A DNA stretch of 64,000 nt from Lucifuga dentata (taxonomy: Eukaryota; Chordata; Actinopteri; Ophidiiformes; Bythitidae). Location of the stretch: contig VXCM01002865.1 in the NCBI GenBank assembly GCA_014773175.1, positions 23,501 through 87,500 on the forward strand, given 5' to 3'. The position numbers and the translations under genes are program-made. Under the pieces are notes generated by a model that had not been told where the DNA came from, ran no database searches, and was given only the letters and a program-made list of their open reading frames with translations. Below, piece after piece: positions 53,133 through 64,000 of this stretch; within the stretch, counting starts at the first letter, position 1; each line of letters opens with the position of its first letter.

Positions 53133-53530
53133 GGCGGCAGCAGCACTGAAGGGCCCTGGGATAGCAGAGCCCAAACCTGACCTGTTTCAGTTTCTGGACC
53201 CTAAATTATTTTAACTCCAAACACGGTCAGATACAGCAGGGAAGAAGCATTTCGACTCTGACCATGTTTAGTCTCCTGCTGCAGTCAGCTCAGAGGCTGA
53301 AGTGTTTATGCATTTCTGCCTCTATAAGTTCAGACCTGAAGATTTTCATTGTTTGGAAAGAGCGTACTGGTGATTTTTAAGCTAAATATACTGTTTTATT
53401 CACTCAGCTATACTGTATATGGTTATTTTAATTACCAACAGTTACTGTAGAGTCTGAACTCTTCCTGAGTGATCATGATAATTTAATTACATTTAGATAA
53501 AGAAAAAAAAATCCATTTAGGTATATTGCA
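52400..53530. other. gene-free stretch
   Basis: The plus frame 52727-53149 crosses a purine-rich zone and the CAG tract. It shows no domain or splice support and is not called a gene. Confidence 0.35.
53102..53131. repeat. (CAG)10 trinucleotide repeat
   Basis: Ten perfect CAG units followed by TGGCGGCAGCAGCA. Confidence 0.95.
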
Positions 53531-53535
53531 CGCAG

Positions 53536-53536
<1 letters not shown>

Positions 53537-53581
<45 letters not shown>

Positions 53582-53596
53582 NCACACACACACACA
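53537..53596. repeat. (CA)n microsatellite with N
   Basis: About 29 CA units with an N at 53582. Confidence 0.95.
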
Positions 53597-53599
53597 GTC

Positions 53600-56500
53600 C
53601 AGCCCGCTGCCACTCCAGCAGTCCATTCACTTTCATTGGAAGTGACTTCCCTGCTACTCTAAATCACAATGATTTCCTGGGGAATTAAAGCAGGCTTTCC
53701 CAAGAGGCAAACACACTACAGAGCATTAACCAGTTCCTAAGATGTTTTTTCCATGCGTGTGTGTGTGTGTCCGTGTAAGTGTGTGTGTGCCTGCATGTCT
53801 ATACAAACTACAGGACTATATTTCTGTAATTAATCTTTGTCTATTTGTATTTTACTTTTATATCCTACATGTTTAAAATATTTGCTTCATGTTGTGTTTT
53901 CCAGGTATTCTCCATATCTCACAAGTGTGTGTGCATGTGTGAGTGTGTTTCAGATTGGCTGTTGGAATCTCACAGTTTTCAGTGCGCTGGACCTGAGTCA
54001 ATGGCAATCAGTCTTCAGCACCATCTTCTTCTCGTCTCTCCTGCATCTCGCTCTGTCCTTCTCTTCATCTTCTCTCCTTCAGTCTTCCGAGCCCGGCCCT
54101 GTCTGGATTTCAGATCAAGACAGCATCACTGCATCTGTTATTTATCTGCAGCTGGTTACACCCTCACACACACTAACACACGCACACTCTCCAATAATTA
54201 AACACAAATAATCATACCATTCTTTTGAGTAATCACTGAGATTGGAACAAACAAATGGGTGTGGATGAATATATTTTCTTACGCCATACTATGATTGGTG
54301 TCAGTAGTTTTACCTCATTTTTAACCCATTTGCTTTGCTTTTCGGTGTGTAACACTGGCCCATTACATAAGGACTCATATACACTCGAAACACACACTGA
54401 CCTGGCCTTAAATTTATACTTTCTATACTACATTTTGACAAAAGCAATTTAACAAATGCACATTCTAAATTCTTACCCACTCTAAACTGACATTATTAAA
54501 GTACTACAGACACATTTCAAATTGTATACTTGTGTTCTAATTACACTAACATGAATGACAATATCTCAAAAGACTTCATTTTAACATAGTAACAGATGAG
54601 AAGTAACTGCTTTCCAATGACCTCCTCCACCGCAGCTTTTCTATGTGATGAATTTGTACCTTCATGGTCACAACCAGTCAATGGTCTGTATGATGGATAC
54701 CTATGGCCATGGCCACGGTGAATCAATGAAAGTAACCCATGTGTACATCTCTGCTTCCGGGATGTGAAACCCAATTCCGGGTGGGATTGATCCATGTCTG
54801 GCCATTGCAGGGATAAGGCCAGAGGGAGAAGATAAGAGCAGACACCGAGCGGTCAATGATACGTTTGAACCATCAACCTTTACTGCAAACAGGACGCTAT
54901 AGTGTCCCCCCCCGTGACACAAGGTATACAGCCCATATTTCATTAGGACACGTGAAAGGCACTTTTGTACTGCTGACTTTCACTGAAAATACAAAAACGT
55001 TCCAGGAATTCAGCAATGAAATATAATGCTTGTCACAACTGGAAATTAAGTACTGCATCATTTTGGAAGAACAGCATGAATCTAACCTAATGAACCAATT
55101 TCAAGGTATCTATAAATATGATTTCCTATTCACTTTATGTACACTTTAGATCTATATCCTACCAGTCAGTTAGTTCTGCTGAGTACTTGGATTGCCTCGC
55201 ATGTGTTCCGTCTGAGTCTCTGCTGGATGTGTACCATATCGTCTCCACTTTCTGTAACTGCTCTGGCCTGTTGTCACCCTAAGATGTGAGATAAATAATT
55301 GAATGGATCCATTAATAAATAAAGTGCAGGGGAGAAGGGAAGAGGAGGGAGGGAGAGGAAAGACAGGTCACTCATCTTTACAATCACAGCACAGGGAGTG
55401 GTGTGGCGCAGACTGCAAACATGCCACCACTTCTCCTCTCAATTTTTCTCCCTAAGAGGTGTCTGGACATAATACGCATTAGCTTCAGTGAACTCTGACT
55501 CTAAGCTTGGAGCAGGAAGTGGCATTTCAACACATTTCCTCTCTGATCCACAGGGACGAGGCTACTTCCTGTAAAACAGGTGGAGGAAGGTAACATGGAG
55601 CTACCACCCCAGAACCAGGCCAAGCCTACCTTTCACCCTGCCAAACTGTTTTCCAATAGGCCTTGGTGAATTCCAATAGGTGGAAATCATTCCTATGTCC
55701 TGTGCTTTTTTAAATGGAAAACCCTGCCGAGGGAGCTGTAACTGGCAAGCAGAATATGAAGCTGTGGTTTTGAACCATATAGAATTTTAAGAGGCTCCAT
55801 TATCAACTACTGAACAGCTGCAGTAGTTGGCTTAAGATTAATGTTTCTTTTCAGGTGCCCTTTTGGCATATTCTACCCTTATTTTCCTCTTAAGGACATT
55901 GCCATTGCTTGCTTCACAGTATGATTGTATTTATTTATTTCTCCCTTTGTGTACTGTTTAAAATTCTGGGACAAGAGACCAAATTAAGACTGTCAAAATT
56001 TCAATTTAGGTTCAACAGACCAAAAAAAAAAGTAGTTCTCAAATCTCATCACTTCTCTTCCATGTAAGTCTTTTTTTCTTCCTTAATGCTCACTCAATGT
56101 TTTCTGCTTTGTCTCTTGTCCATTCACGCATTTGCTCTCTTTCTTTTCCCTTGTTTTCTCGTTTTCCATGTCTACGTTTTTATTTTACAGCCTGATCTCT
56201 ATTTAGATTTCCTCGTTTGGAGTTGCCACAACGCTCCCCACTGCCAACATCTGTAAGTGGTTTGGAGGCGAGAGACAGCATGGAAAAAGATCAAAAAAGG
56301 AGAACTGTGCTCTACTAGGGTTAGATAGGATGGAGGCTGTGGAAGGAATAGAAGGATACAAACTGCACTGGGATCAGAGACACACTCAGGCGGCAGGCCA
56401 GGCTCCGTCTGGCTGAAAGAATAAGGTTGGCAAGGGTGCCTTGCTATATGATAGGAGATAAATGTCTTAAACAGGAAAAGATATACATTCATCCTACAGT

Positions 56501-56980
56501 GTAGGACAGCCTGACTGTGCAACATCCTGCACTGTGCTGAACATAAATGCAATACCTGCATATAGTTTATGTTGGGTTGATTTCTAGGGACCCCCACAGT
56601 TTGGGGTTTACGTTGGATTGACCTCAATCACGTGTCATGTTTTAGGCAGATTGGATTTAAGCTGCAGCACTCATAAAGAGATTATGTTATTGTAAGAGAT
56701 TAGGAAGAGTAGATACATTGAAGGGAGCTAATGAGGGGTTTCTTCCCTCGCCAGCTGCCCGCCTAATTCAGAGCTCACTGTCCTGTTGATAATACACACT
56801 ACAATAGTATTACTGTGGCATTACAGGCTTTGCAGTGTTGTGGCAGTGAGCGCCATGTTGTTGATAAGGTGGTGCATGGAAGGGTTCAGATGATTTATGT
56901 GTGTTGCATTGCTGAATATAATATTTTGTTTGGGCCTGTGGCTGAGCTTTATAAGTGTTTGTGAGAGTGAAATGTAAAGC
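53600..56980. other. gene-free stretch
   Basis: Mixed sequence. 54600-54930 has a GC-richer patch with a short inverted word (CCGGGATG...CATCC-like) that might be an old repeat. 55320-55620 and 56190-56660 are complex and non-coding. No exon supported. Confidence 0.35.
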
Positions 56981-56983
56981 GGG

Positions 56984-57295
56984 ACAGAGGAGGAAAGTTT
57001 GTGTGTACAGTAGGGTCTCATTTGCTAATGAGGATGATTACACTGCATTAGGTGGTGAAGAGAAGGCAACAGCCACAGAGTTGGACGGGAGAAGAGAACA
57101 TGTGTCTGTGATTTGCGGCATAAGCACATACCATTTAATTGACACAAGCTCTCTGTGTCTCCTGATTGGTGCAGAGTTGTCCTCTACAAGTCTGTTATGC
57201 CCTCACTGTCCTTGACTCAGAGGGCAGAGAGGCAGATGTGGTGTGAAAGGGGTGGAGTAGAGGAACACAGAGAGCATGGAAAGGTACTGGACAGA
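56984..57295. promoter_or_regulatory. duplicated module, copy X (downstream of mafb)
   Basis: From GTGTACAGTAGGGTCTCATT at 57004 through AGAGAACATGTGT to a 25-bp core at 57123-57147, which is identical to 62461-62485 and contains CCATTTAATTGACAC. AAGGTACTGGACAG at 57281 also has a counterpart. Non-coding. The similarity is collinear with one indel of about 31 bp. Confidence 0.45.
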
Positions 57296-58843
57296 AAGTC
57301 GGTAGTGGTTATGGAGGTAAAGAGTGGAATATTGGACCTGTGCAAAAGTGTTTTGTAGGTCAGTCTTTCACAACTATGCAAAACAGATGAAGTGGAAAGG
57401 TTCTGTCTAAGCATCCTTATGCCTGACAAATTTTAAGTAAAGTTATACAATTTTTCTAAAGGATAGGAGAAATTACCAGAATGTTATCCAACAGAGAGGA
57501 GCAGTTAGCTGGATGTGTTCAGACAGGCTTCCCTTTGCATGAAGCTGCCCTCTCTATTCCGCTTCTATAAGTAGGCACTTATTTTTACCCAGGATGAAGT
57601 GCTGACCCTGTCTCAGGTAATTACACCCCTGTTGGGCTTTGGCACAGACATGTCAGGGCGGCACTGAGTGCACCTTACACCCCACCTATGGGTAAACCAC
57701 ACTTATCTCACTATTTACAAGCTAGTATAGCGCCTTGCTCCACATGAGAGAAAAGGAGGAGGACATACCTTGGCAAAGGAGGAAACCATTCTCCTGGCCC
57801 GCTGACATCCCATCCCCCATCAGTCAAAGAACACAAAAGAAATGAAACTATATTCCAGATTTATGCAGGCAGTGTAATTAAAGTAAACAGTAACATAGAT
57901 CCTGCCAAACTGAAGGATTGTGGATATGCTGTGCCTGTGTGTGGCACATTTTCTGGCATGGATTGAAGCCAATAATCCCAATAAGAGGGTTAGACATGTT
58001 CTAATCACTTTAACATAATAATGTTGAATGATAATTAATGATGCATATCTTTGTTGGAGGTGGCTTTCAAAGAAAACAATGGCTTTATTAACTGAAGTCA
58101 TTAGGTTGATGTTGATTTTGATTTTAACAGCAGCACTAGATGTTAATTTAACATATAACATAATACCAATATGTGTTCCAATCTAAACACTCAGTATATG
58201 AAGGTGTTTAAAATACTGATTGAGATGGAGTTTTACAACATTAGGATGGCTGCAGATTGTGATCATTTAAAATTATTATGTTAAATATTAATCGTTCTTT
58301 GTGAAAAGATTGGTCCAAACCATTGCAGTAAAAATCCAGCACCAATTAGTTGTGTTGCATTTACTCTGTCCATACCCTTTATTTGAGTGTATTTTCATCA
58401 AGATGATATTAGCCCTGTTTCAAGTGCTGTGCCCTCTATTCCATATATAGGTTTCCACTGAGTGCCTTTAAGAGGAAAGTCTGTACTAAGCCTATAGAAC
58501 ACATGATTTTCAGACTTTGTATGCCTTTGAGCAGAGTGAGAAATCTTTAGACCAAGGTGTCTTTACAAGAGACTTTTCCTCCTTTATCTATATATCTCCG
58601 GTCCCATTAAATGCATGTTCTATGGAAACTATGTGCTGTGTCTTGCTAGGCAGAGGAGAGACTGAGGGAAATTCTGTGGTCAGACCAGAGTCCTTGAAAG
58701 AGAAAGAGGAGAAAGAAATGAGGAAAGAAGAAGACAGAGAGAAGGAGAGAAAAGAGAAATGGAAAAGTAAAGCAGTTTCTGAATTTGGATCATACCCTTG
58801 TAGGCATACATGTGCTCATATATGCACACATACACGTGCATAT

Positions 58844-58882
<39 letters not shown>

Positions 58883-59723
58883 GACTGTTCCAGCTGAGGT
58901 GGTGTGTGTAATAATGTGCTGGTGGGAATGTGCCACTGCAAGTTAATTCTCCCTTCACGCTTGCATTGAGGAACACAGAGCCTCTAATTGATGCTAAACA
59001 AACTGCTGACCCAGACTCAAGATGAAGGTCTGTCACTGATGCACACATACACATGCACGCAAAAACACACACATGCCTGTGTACACATGTACACAAACCA
59101 TAAAATATACCTTTTGCTCCACAATTTACAAAAGAAAATATGCAAAACACGGATGAACTAAATCTGAGGCCAAACTGTCACACACTTTTAGCATTGTATA
59201 AGAGGCTTAAGGGGCAGAGCTTGAAAGTCATCCAGCACATGCAAAAGTATGAGACTCTGGGATGGCAAACTGCAATGTCCTTGAATTTTGGAGGTACATT
59301 TGGGAGAGTGTGTACGTTCCTGCATGAGGAGGACCTTCTGAAGGGTGGGGGGTCTGAGAAGGTAAGCTCCTACTCATCCTTGTCACAAACACACAAACAC
59401 AGGCACACACACGCACTGGCCCCTAAAGGAAGCTCCAGGGAGGCACAACGACGCCTTTGTGTGGGCCAGATTTCCCATGTCTCCCTGCTCCAGCACACAG
59501 ATAGATCATCTCAGTATAGCCTGCTGTATGAAGGGCAAGTGCATGCATGCCACAGAGGGGGGGGGGGNGGGGGGGGGGAGAGAGAGAGGGAGGGAGGAGA
59601 AAGAGAAGGAGAGACACTAGGAAAGAAGTTGTAACCCAACCGGCTTATTTCCTTTCTCCTTTTACACTTTCCCCTTGTATTTTCTCCCCCATGTCTTTCC
59701 TTCTTTCTCTCTCCCCCATACCC

Positions 59724-59726
<3 letters not shown>

Positions 59727-59763
<37 letters not shown>

Positions 59764-59789
59764 CAGAGGAATCTCGTCTCTCCATTGGN

Positions 59790-59826
<37 letters not shown>

Positions 59827-59851
59827 CAGAGGAATCTCGTCTCTCCATTGG
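59727..59851. repeat. (CT)n tract with exact 62-bp duplication across N
   Basis: 59727-59788 equals 59790-59851: (CT)n then CCACAGAGGAATCTCGTC and CTCCATTGG, with an N at 59789. Probably unmerged contig ends. Confidence 0.9.
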
Positions 59852-60758
59852 GACTGGAGCTCTTTGAAGGTGATCCAGAACTGTACTGCTTGCTGCCTTT
59901 GCTGCTGCTGCTCTCCTCCATCTCTCCTCCCCCTGTACCCTCCACCCTCCGCTCCAACCCCTCAGCCCTCAGGGGCCTGGATCCCGCTCAACCGAGAGCA
60001 GCCGCGCTCCAAATCCAGGCCCTGGCTTAGTGCTCCTGCCGCAGGCCTCGCTGGCTGTCCCACTGCACCACAGAGAGACAGAGAGGTGGGAGGCCTGGGA
60101 AGAGACGAGCAAGGGAGAATGAAAGAAAACACAATAGAGGCGGGAGGAAGAACTATGTTTGGTCACATTCTTATTGGGCATTTTAGAGAAAAGGACAAAT
60201 TAGGAAGGAGATGCTACAAACTCTACCGAGCAGGAGTTTCTCTAAATCCAGCTCTCCGTGCTTACGGCCACCTTTCCCTCTCCTTCATATAACTGTTTAT
60301 TTTCCTTTTCTTTTCATCCTAACACTCCCTCCCTTTTTCCATCCCACTTCCCCTCTCTTCCCTTCCCCTCTTCCCTCCATCCCAAGGGCAAGCTCTTCAC
60401 CAGCTCATCAGACTGGTTTCTTTGGCACACTCGAACACACTCACACACACACACACACACACACGTGCAGATGCCAACATACACTCAGACATACCTCTTC
60501 TCTATAACAGAGGGTCCTTCACTCAATGCTTCAGAGTTGAGCAGGAAAAGACAGAGAATGACAAACAGACAGAGGCAAAAAAAAAAAAAAANAAAAAAAA
60601 AAAAAAGAGAAAGAGACAGATAAAGAGAGGGAGTGAACTGGAGGGATGTGCATTCCTTTGGCTTGGCTGGCTAGGGAGCAGAGGAGACGTGTTGCTGGCT
60701 GTTCAGTTTATTATCCCCAAGCCATATGGGTTGGCAAGCTTATGGGGCGTGGTGGGAT

Positions 60759-60800
<42 letters not shown>

Positions 60801-61510
60801 AAGGCAGAGAGTGTGATTATAGTTACATTAAGGCTTTTATCGCCTACACTACATATCTGTGGGTGTTCCAGGCCACAATCACGGTATGTTCAATACCCAA
60901 CCTGAGGAACCACACTTTCAGATTACTACCTTCAATAAAATAGTAAGAGCCTCTAGTACTTCACACTCTTCATTTCAGTACATACCACTGTCACATTTGC
61001 TCGTGTGCACACACATGCACATTTACTCTAGTAGATAAAATCAGCTATTTATGTCAGTCTGACATGAATTGCAACTTAATTGTAGTCACATGATAGAAAG
61101 ACGTTGCACAGTGATTCCATGTGTTCTGAAGCTGCTGCATTTAGCACTGGCTTAAAGAGCTAATCAGCAGCTCCAAAGTGCTTTTTTAAAACTTTTTATT
61201 TTGTATTCCAAAGTTATTCCCCCCCCATTAACTGAATTTTTTCTGACTCTGTTACTTTCATCTTAATCACCTCTTCCTGCTCTGCCCCTTCAACGTCATG
61301 AGGTCAGCGTCACTTTGTACGTTATGCTTGCTGGAGTGGGACTGCTGCTGAGGGTGTGTGTTTGTGTGTGTGTGTGTGTGTGTGTAGGAGCAGCTATCTA
61401 TAGCCTGTGTATCCCTGGGGATTTGAGTCTTAAACTCCATATTCATGACACATCACTGTGGGGATTAGAAGGGCATCATCAGATAGAGGGGTTTACGTCA
61501 GCGGGCACAT

Positions 61511-61550
<40 letters not shown>

Positions 61551-62296
61551 NACACACACACACACACTTACACTTACACACACACACACCCTCCGCAGCA
61601 ATCTCACCCTGGAAAGCACAGCATATACACTTTTCAGGAAATTATTTACTTATTACTAGAGGGAGTGTCTTTGTTGCATATACACATACATTAATAAACC
61701 AATATAAGGGCAGTTCACAACTGCTTGTCTATCAGTATAACTGCTATTGTGGCAAAGTGGCCATTGCACAGCATTGCTTTGTTTTATGATTGGGCAACAG
61801 GGCAACATTTTCCTGTTAGCCACGGTCAGCCCTTCATGCAGCGATGGGACTTGATTGTCCTATCACCCCAGTCTTCTTTGTATTACAGGGATGAATAGTT
61901 CAGTGTTAATTTGAACAGAAAGTATAACCAATGATGTCCACCTCTGCCAATTCAAATACTTTGAATCTGACCAGAGAGTGCAAATTGCTGAGATGAGAAG
62001 AAGGCAAAATATGCACAATGGAGGTGAGGGGGAGGTTGGTTAAGGCCAAACCATGTGGAAGCTGATCTGCAGGGATGGTGGTGGGGCAGGGGTGTTAGCA
62101 CAGGCAGGAAAGATCTGTGCTGTGATTTGAGATTGCTGTTCATGTGTGTGTGTGTATGTGTGTGTGTATTTGTACATGTGTTATCTCTTCTGGTTCACAG
62201 CAGCAGGAGTATCAGAGGAAGCATAGCCTTCCTTCCTGTGCCTTTCACACTGTCACAACACACATGAGCCATAAAACTCTGTGGCTCCATTCAATG

Positions 62297-62301
<5 letters not shown>

Positions 62302-62344
<43 letters not shown>
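62302..62344. repeat. (GA)n microsatellite
   Basis: About 21 GA units directly before module copy Y. Confidence 0.95.
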
Positions 62345-62346
<2 letters not shown>

Positions 62347-62348
<2 letters not shown>

Positions 62349-62637
62349 AAGCAATGGAAGAAGAAGTTTTGTGTACAGTGAGGTCTCATTAGGTACCAAG
62401 TACAATTATACTGTATGAGGTGGTGGAGAAAAGAACATGTGTGAGTGATTTGTGGCATGCAGCACATACCATTTAATTGACACAATCTCTGTCTTCTGAC
62501 TGGGGCTGAACTGTTTCTACCAGGAGAGGAACACACACCAATACAGGACAGCACTGATGAACAGCTGAGGCGGGTGAGGAGGAATGTGTGAGAAGTGGCC
62601 TCGCAGCAGTAAAGGGTACTGGGACAGTGGATGCTCA
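62347..62637. promoter_or_regulatory. duplicated module, copy Y (downstream of mafb)
   Basis: GTGTACAGTGAGGTCTCATT at 62371, AAGAACATGTGTGAGTGATT at 62431, the 25-bp identical core at 62461-62485 and AAGGGTACTGGGACAG at 62618 follow the order in copy X, 5.3 kb away. Non-coding on both strands. Confidence 0.45.
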
Positions 62638-62639
62638 GC

Positions 62640-64000
62640 ACGGGCTGGTACTCTCCACGGGGGAGCTGTGGAAGGACACCTCTCTACCCTACATTCAGCA
62701 GCTGGTGCTGGGCTCTGGCAGGCAGCCATTCCTCCTCCTGCTCCGCAGACCCACCCTGCTCCATCCATCCACACAACACAACAGAATCTATTCCTCTCTG
62801 TCATTCATGTAGTATCAGAAGCATTGTCATTCATACACTGGAGCAACAGTCAGTTCTATTAAGTAACCAAGCCACAGCAAAAATGTATAATGAAATGTTA
62901 TTTGTGAGGTAATTTCTGGTATAAAATCCCAAACTGATCTTACGCGATCTTTTTATGATGAAGTTATACATATACTGTTTATCTCTGTCTCCTGCTTGCT
63001 TGTGGTAGCCTGTTTGTGTCTCAGCTGAGTGGGGGCAGCCACATGGACATCAACTAAAAATCAATTGAGTTTCACACTGAATTTGGAAAAAGCCCAAACC
63101 ATGATGCACCCATGTCCCAGTCCTGGATTTGAACTTTGGCCTTGTTCTCCATGCATTTTCCTCTGGATGCTTTCATTTCTTCTCACACCAAAACATATGC
63201 ATGTTACATATTTGGAACACTCCTGCCATTGCCCTTGAACGAATCATTGACCTCACAACTAAAGTTGGCCTCTGGGCACTAGAGGTAAGGAGACCAACAT
63301 TCCTGTAAAAGGGTTTATGCAGTCATTTAGCAGGCATTGATTTGTTGCCAACCAGATCCTGCTACTTGCTTCTGGTTGCTTTGAAGTGCTGCACATTCTG
63401 ATAGGTGACATGATGTAATATGGATCCATTCAGTGACTCAAGATGTTTACCAGCATGTTAAACCCTGCAACTGTTTGGAACCATGTTTGATATCCAATGA
63501 GCAGTTGCCCTGATGTCGCCATTGAGAGCAGGAGGAAACATGAAGCAGAGGTAATGCCAGCTGGAACCACTGAAGCCAAAGTTGAGTAGCTCCAAATATA
63601 AAATGCAAGCATTACACATTTGTTTTAGATGCACCGTAAGATACTGTATGTTCAAGATGCTTGTTCCTTAACAAGAGACCCACAGATATTGAGGCAAACA
63701 GGTGCGATTGTGAAGATAATGCTTGCATTGTAACACAGATTAGGTTGAGTCCAAACACACCTGAAAGCATTTCCAAAACTCCTCCAATGTAGCCACAAGA
63801 GGGCTGAGTAGCACATATCAATTACTGATTGTAACTTAAAAATGCAGTCATTTAGAATACCTTTCATCATTCCGTAAATCAATGAGTGCACTTAAAACAA
63901 AGACACCGGAATTATATCACGGCCTTCCACAGCAGGTGAAAATATATATATACATATGCAATAGATGCATAAAAATAACACATATAACACCCCTTGCCCA
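62640..64000. other. gene-free stretch to window end
   Basis: Overlapping open frames near 62590-62910 lack domains and overlap frames on the other strand. The rest is AT-rich. Nothing else recognised. Confidence 0.35.

Larger units (their letters stand above)
57300..62345. other. gene-free stretch rich in microsatellites and assembly joints
   Basis: Includes (CA)n 58849-58880, a poly-G run with N 59557-59578, (CT)n joints 59727-59851, (CA)n 60438-60463, poly-A with N 60577-60606, (GT)n 60760-60795, (CA)n with N 61514-61566 and (GA)n 62302-62344. Frames crossing these tracts are low complexity. No gene is supported. Confidence 0.4.

Noticed and set aside
52727..53149. 140-codon plus-strand open frame ending in a polyglutamine tract
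   Set aside because: It is a frame through a purine-rich zone and a CAG microsatellite, with no domain, splice context or promoter.
53345..53385. AAAGAGCGTACTGGTGATTTTT as another end of the inverted-end repeat family
   Set aside because: Similarity is limited to about 20 bases and no interior or second arm follows.
59140..60292. Several long frames (up to about 200 codons) around 59.1-60.3 kb
   Set aside because: They run through poly-G, CT and GA tracts and across Ns, with low-complexity translations, and conflict with frames on the other strand. The apparent splice acceptor CTCTCCACAG is created by the CT microsatellite.

Overview
The window looks like nuclear DNA of a ray-finned (probably teleost) fish. 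It has split genes with GT/AG introns, dense CA/GT, GA/CT and tetranucleotide microsatellites, a fish-type L2-like LINE fragment, a hAT-type MITE with an intact target-site duplication and SINE-like debris. Nineteen single Ns mark assembly joints. I see no bacterial, phage, CRISPR, tRNA or rRNA feature.

Two protein-coding genes can be supported, both on the + strand. At 1840-7046 lies a six-exon gene for an RNF114-type RING/zinc-finger E3 ubiquitin ligase of 227 residues. At 47723-48799 lies an intronless gene for a large Maf bZIP transcription factor of 358 residues, closest to MafB. Just upstream of rnf114, a GC-rich segment with a perfect NRF1-type palindrome and a minus-strand splice donor may be the promoter and non-coding first exon of a divergent gene. 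SPATA2 is the best guess, because it lies head to head with RNF114 in human.

The 40 kb between the genes and the 13 kb after mafb contain no credible coding exon. They hold repeats alternating with moderately GC-balanced, homeodomain-motif-rich blocks. These look like the conserved non-coding elements expected around a developmental regulator, but this is a judgement from composition only.

The most interesting non-coding signals are two internally duplicated modules. One pair (14150-14295 and 14936-15078) keeps the same order and almost the same spacing of a PBX-MEIS/PREP composite site, a shared middle block and a TGCTGAC Maf half-site. A partial third copy may lie near 17050. The other pair (56984-57295 and 62347-62637) shares a 25-bp identical core and lies 8-14 kb downstream of mafb. 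With a GTCAGCTGAC palindrome at the mafb promoter and short upstream ORFs in its leader, they suggest a locus under Hox-cofactor and Maf feedback control. That is a hypothesis from sequence, not a demonstrated system.
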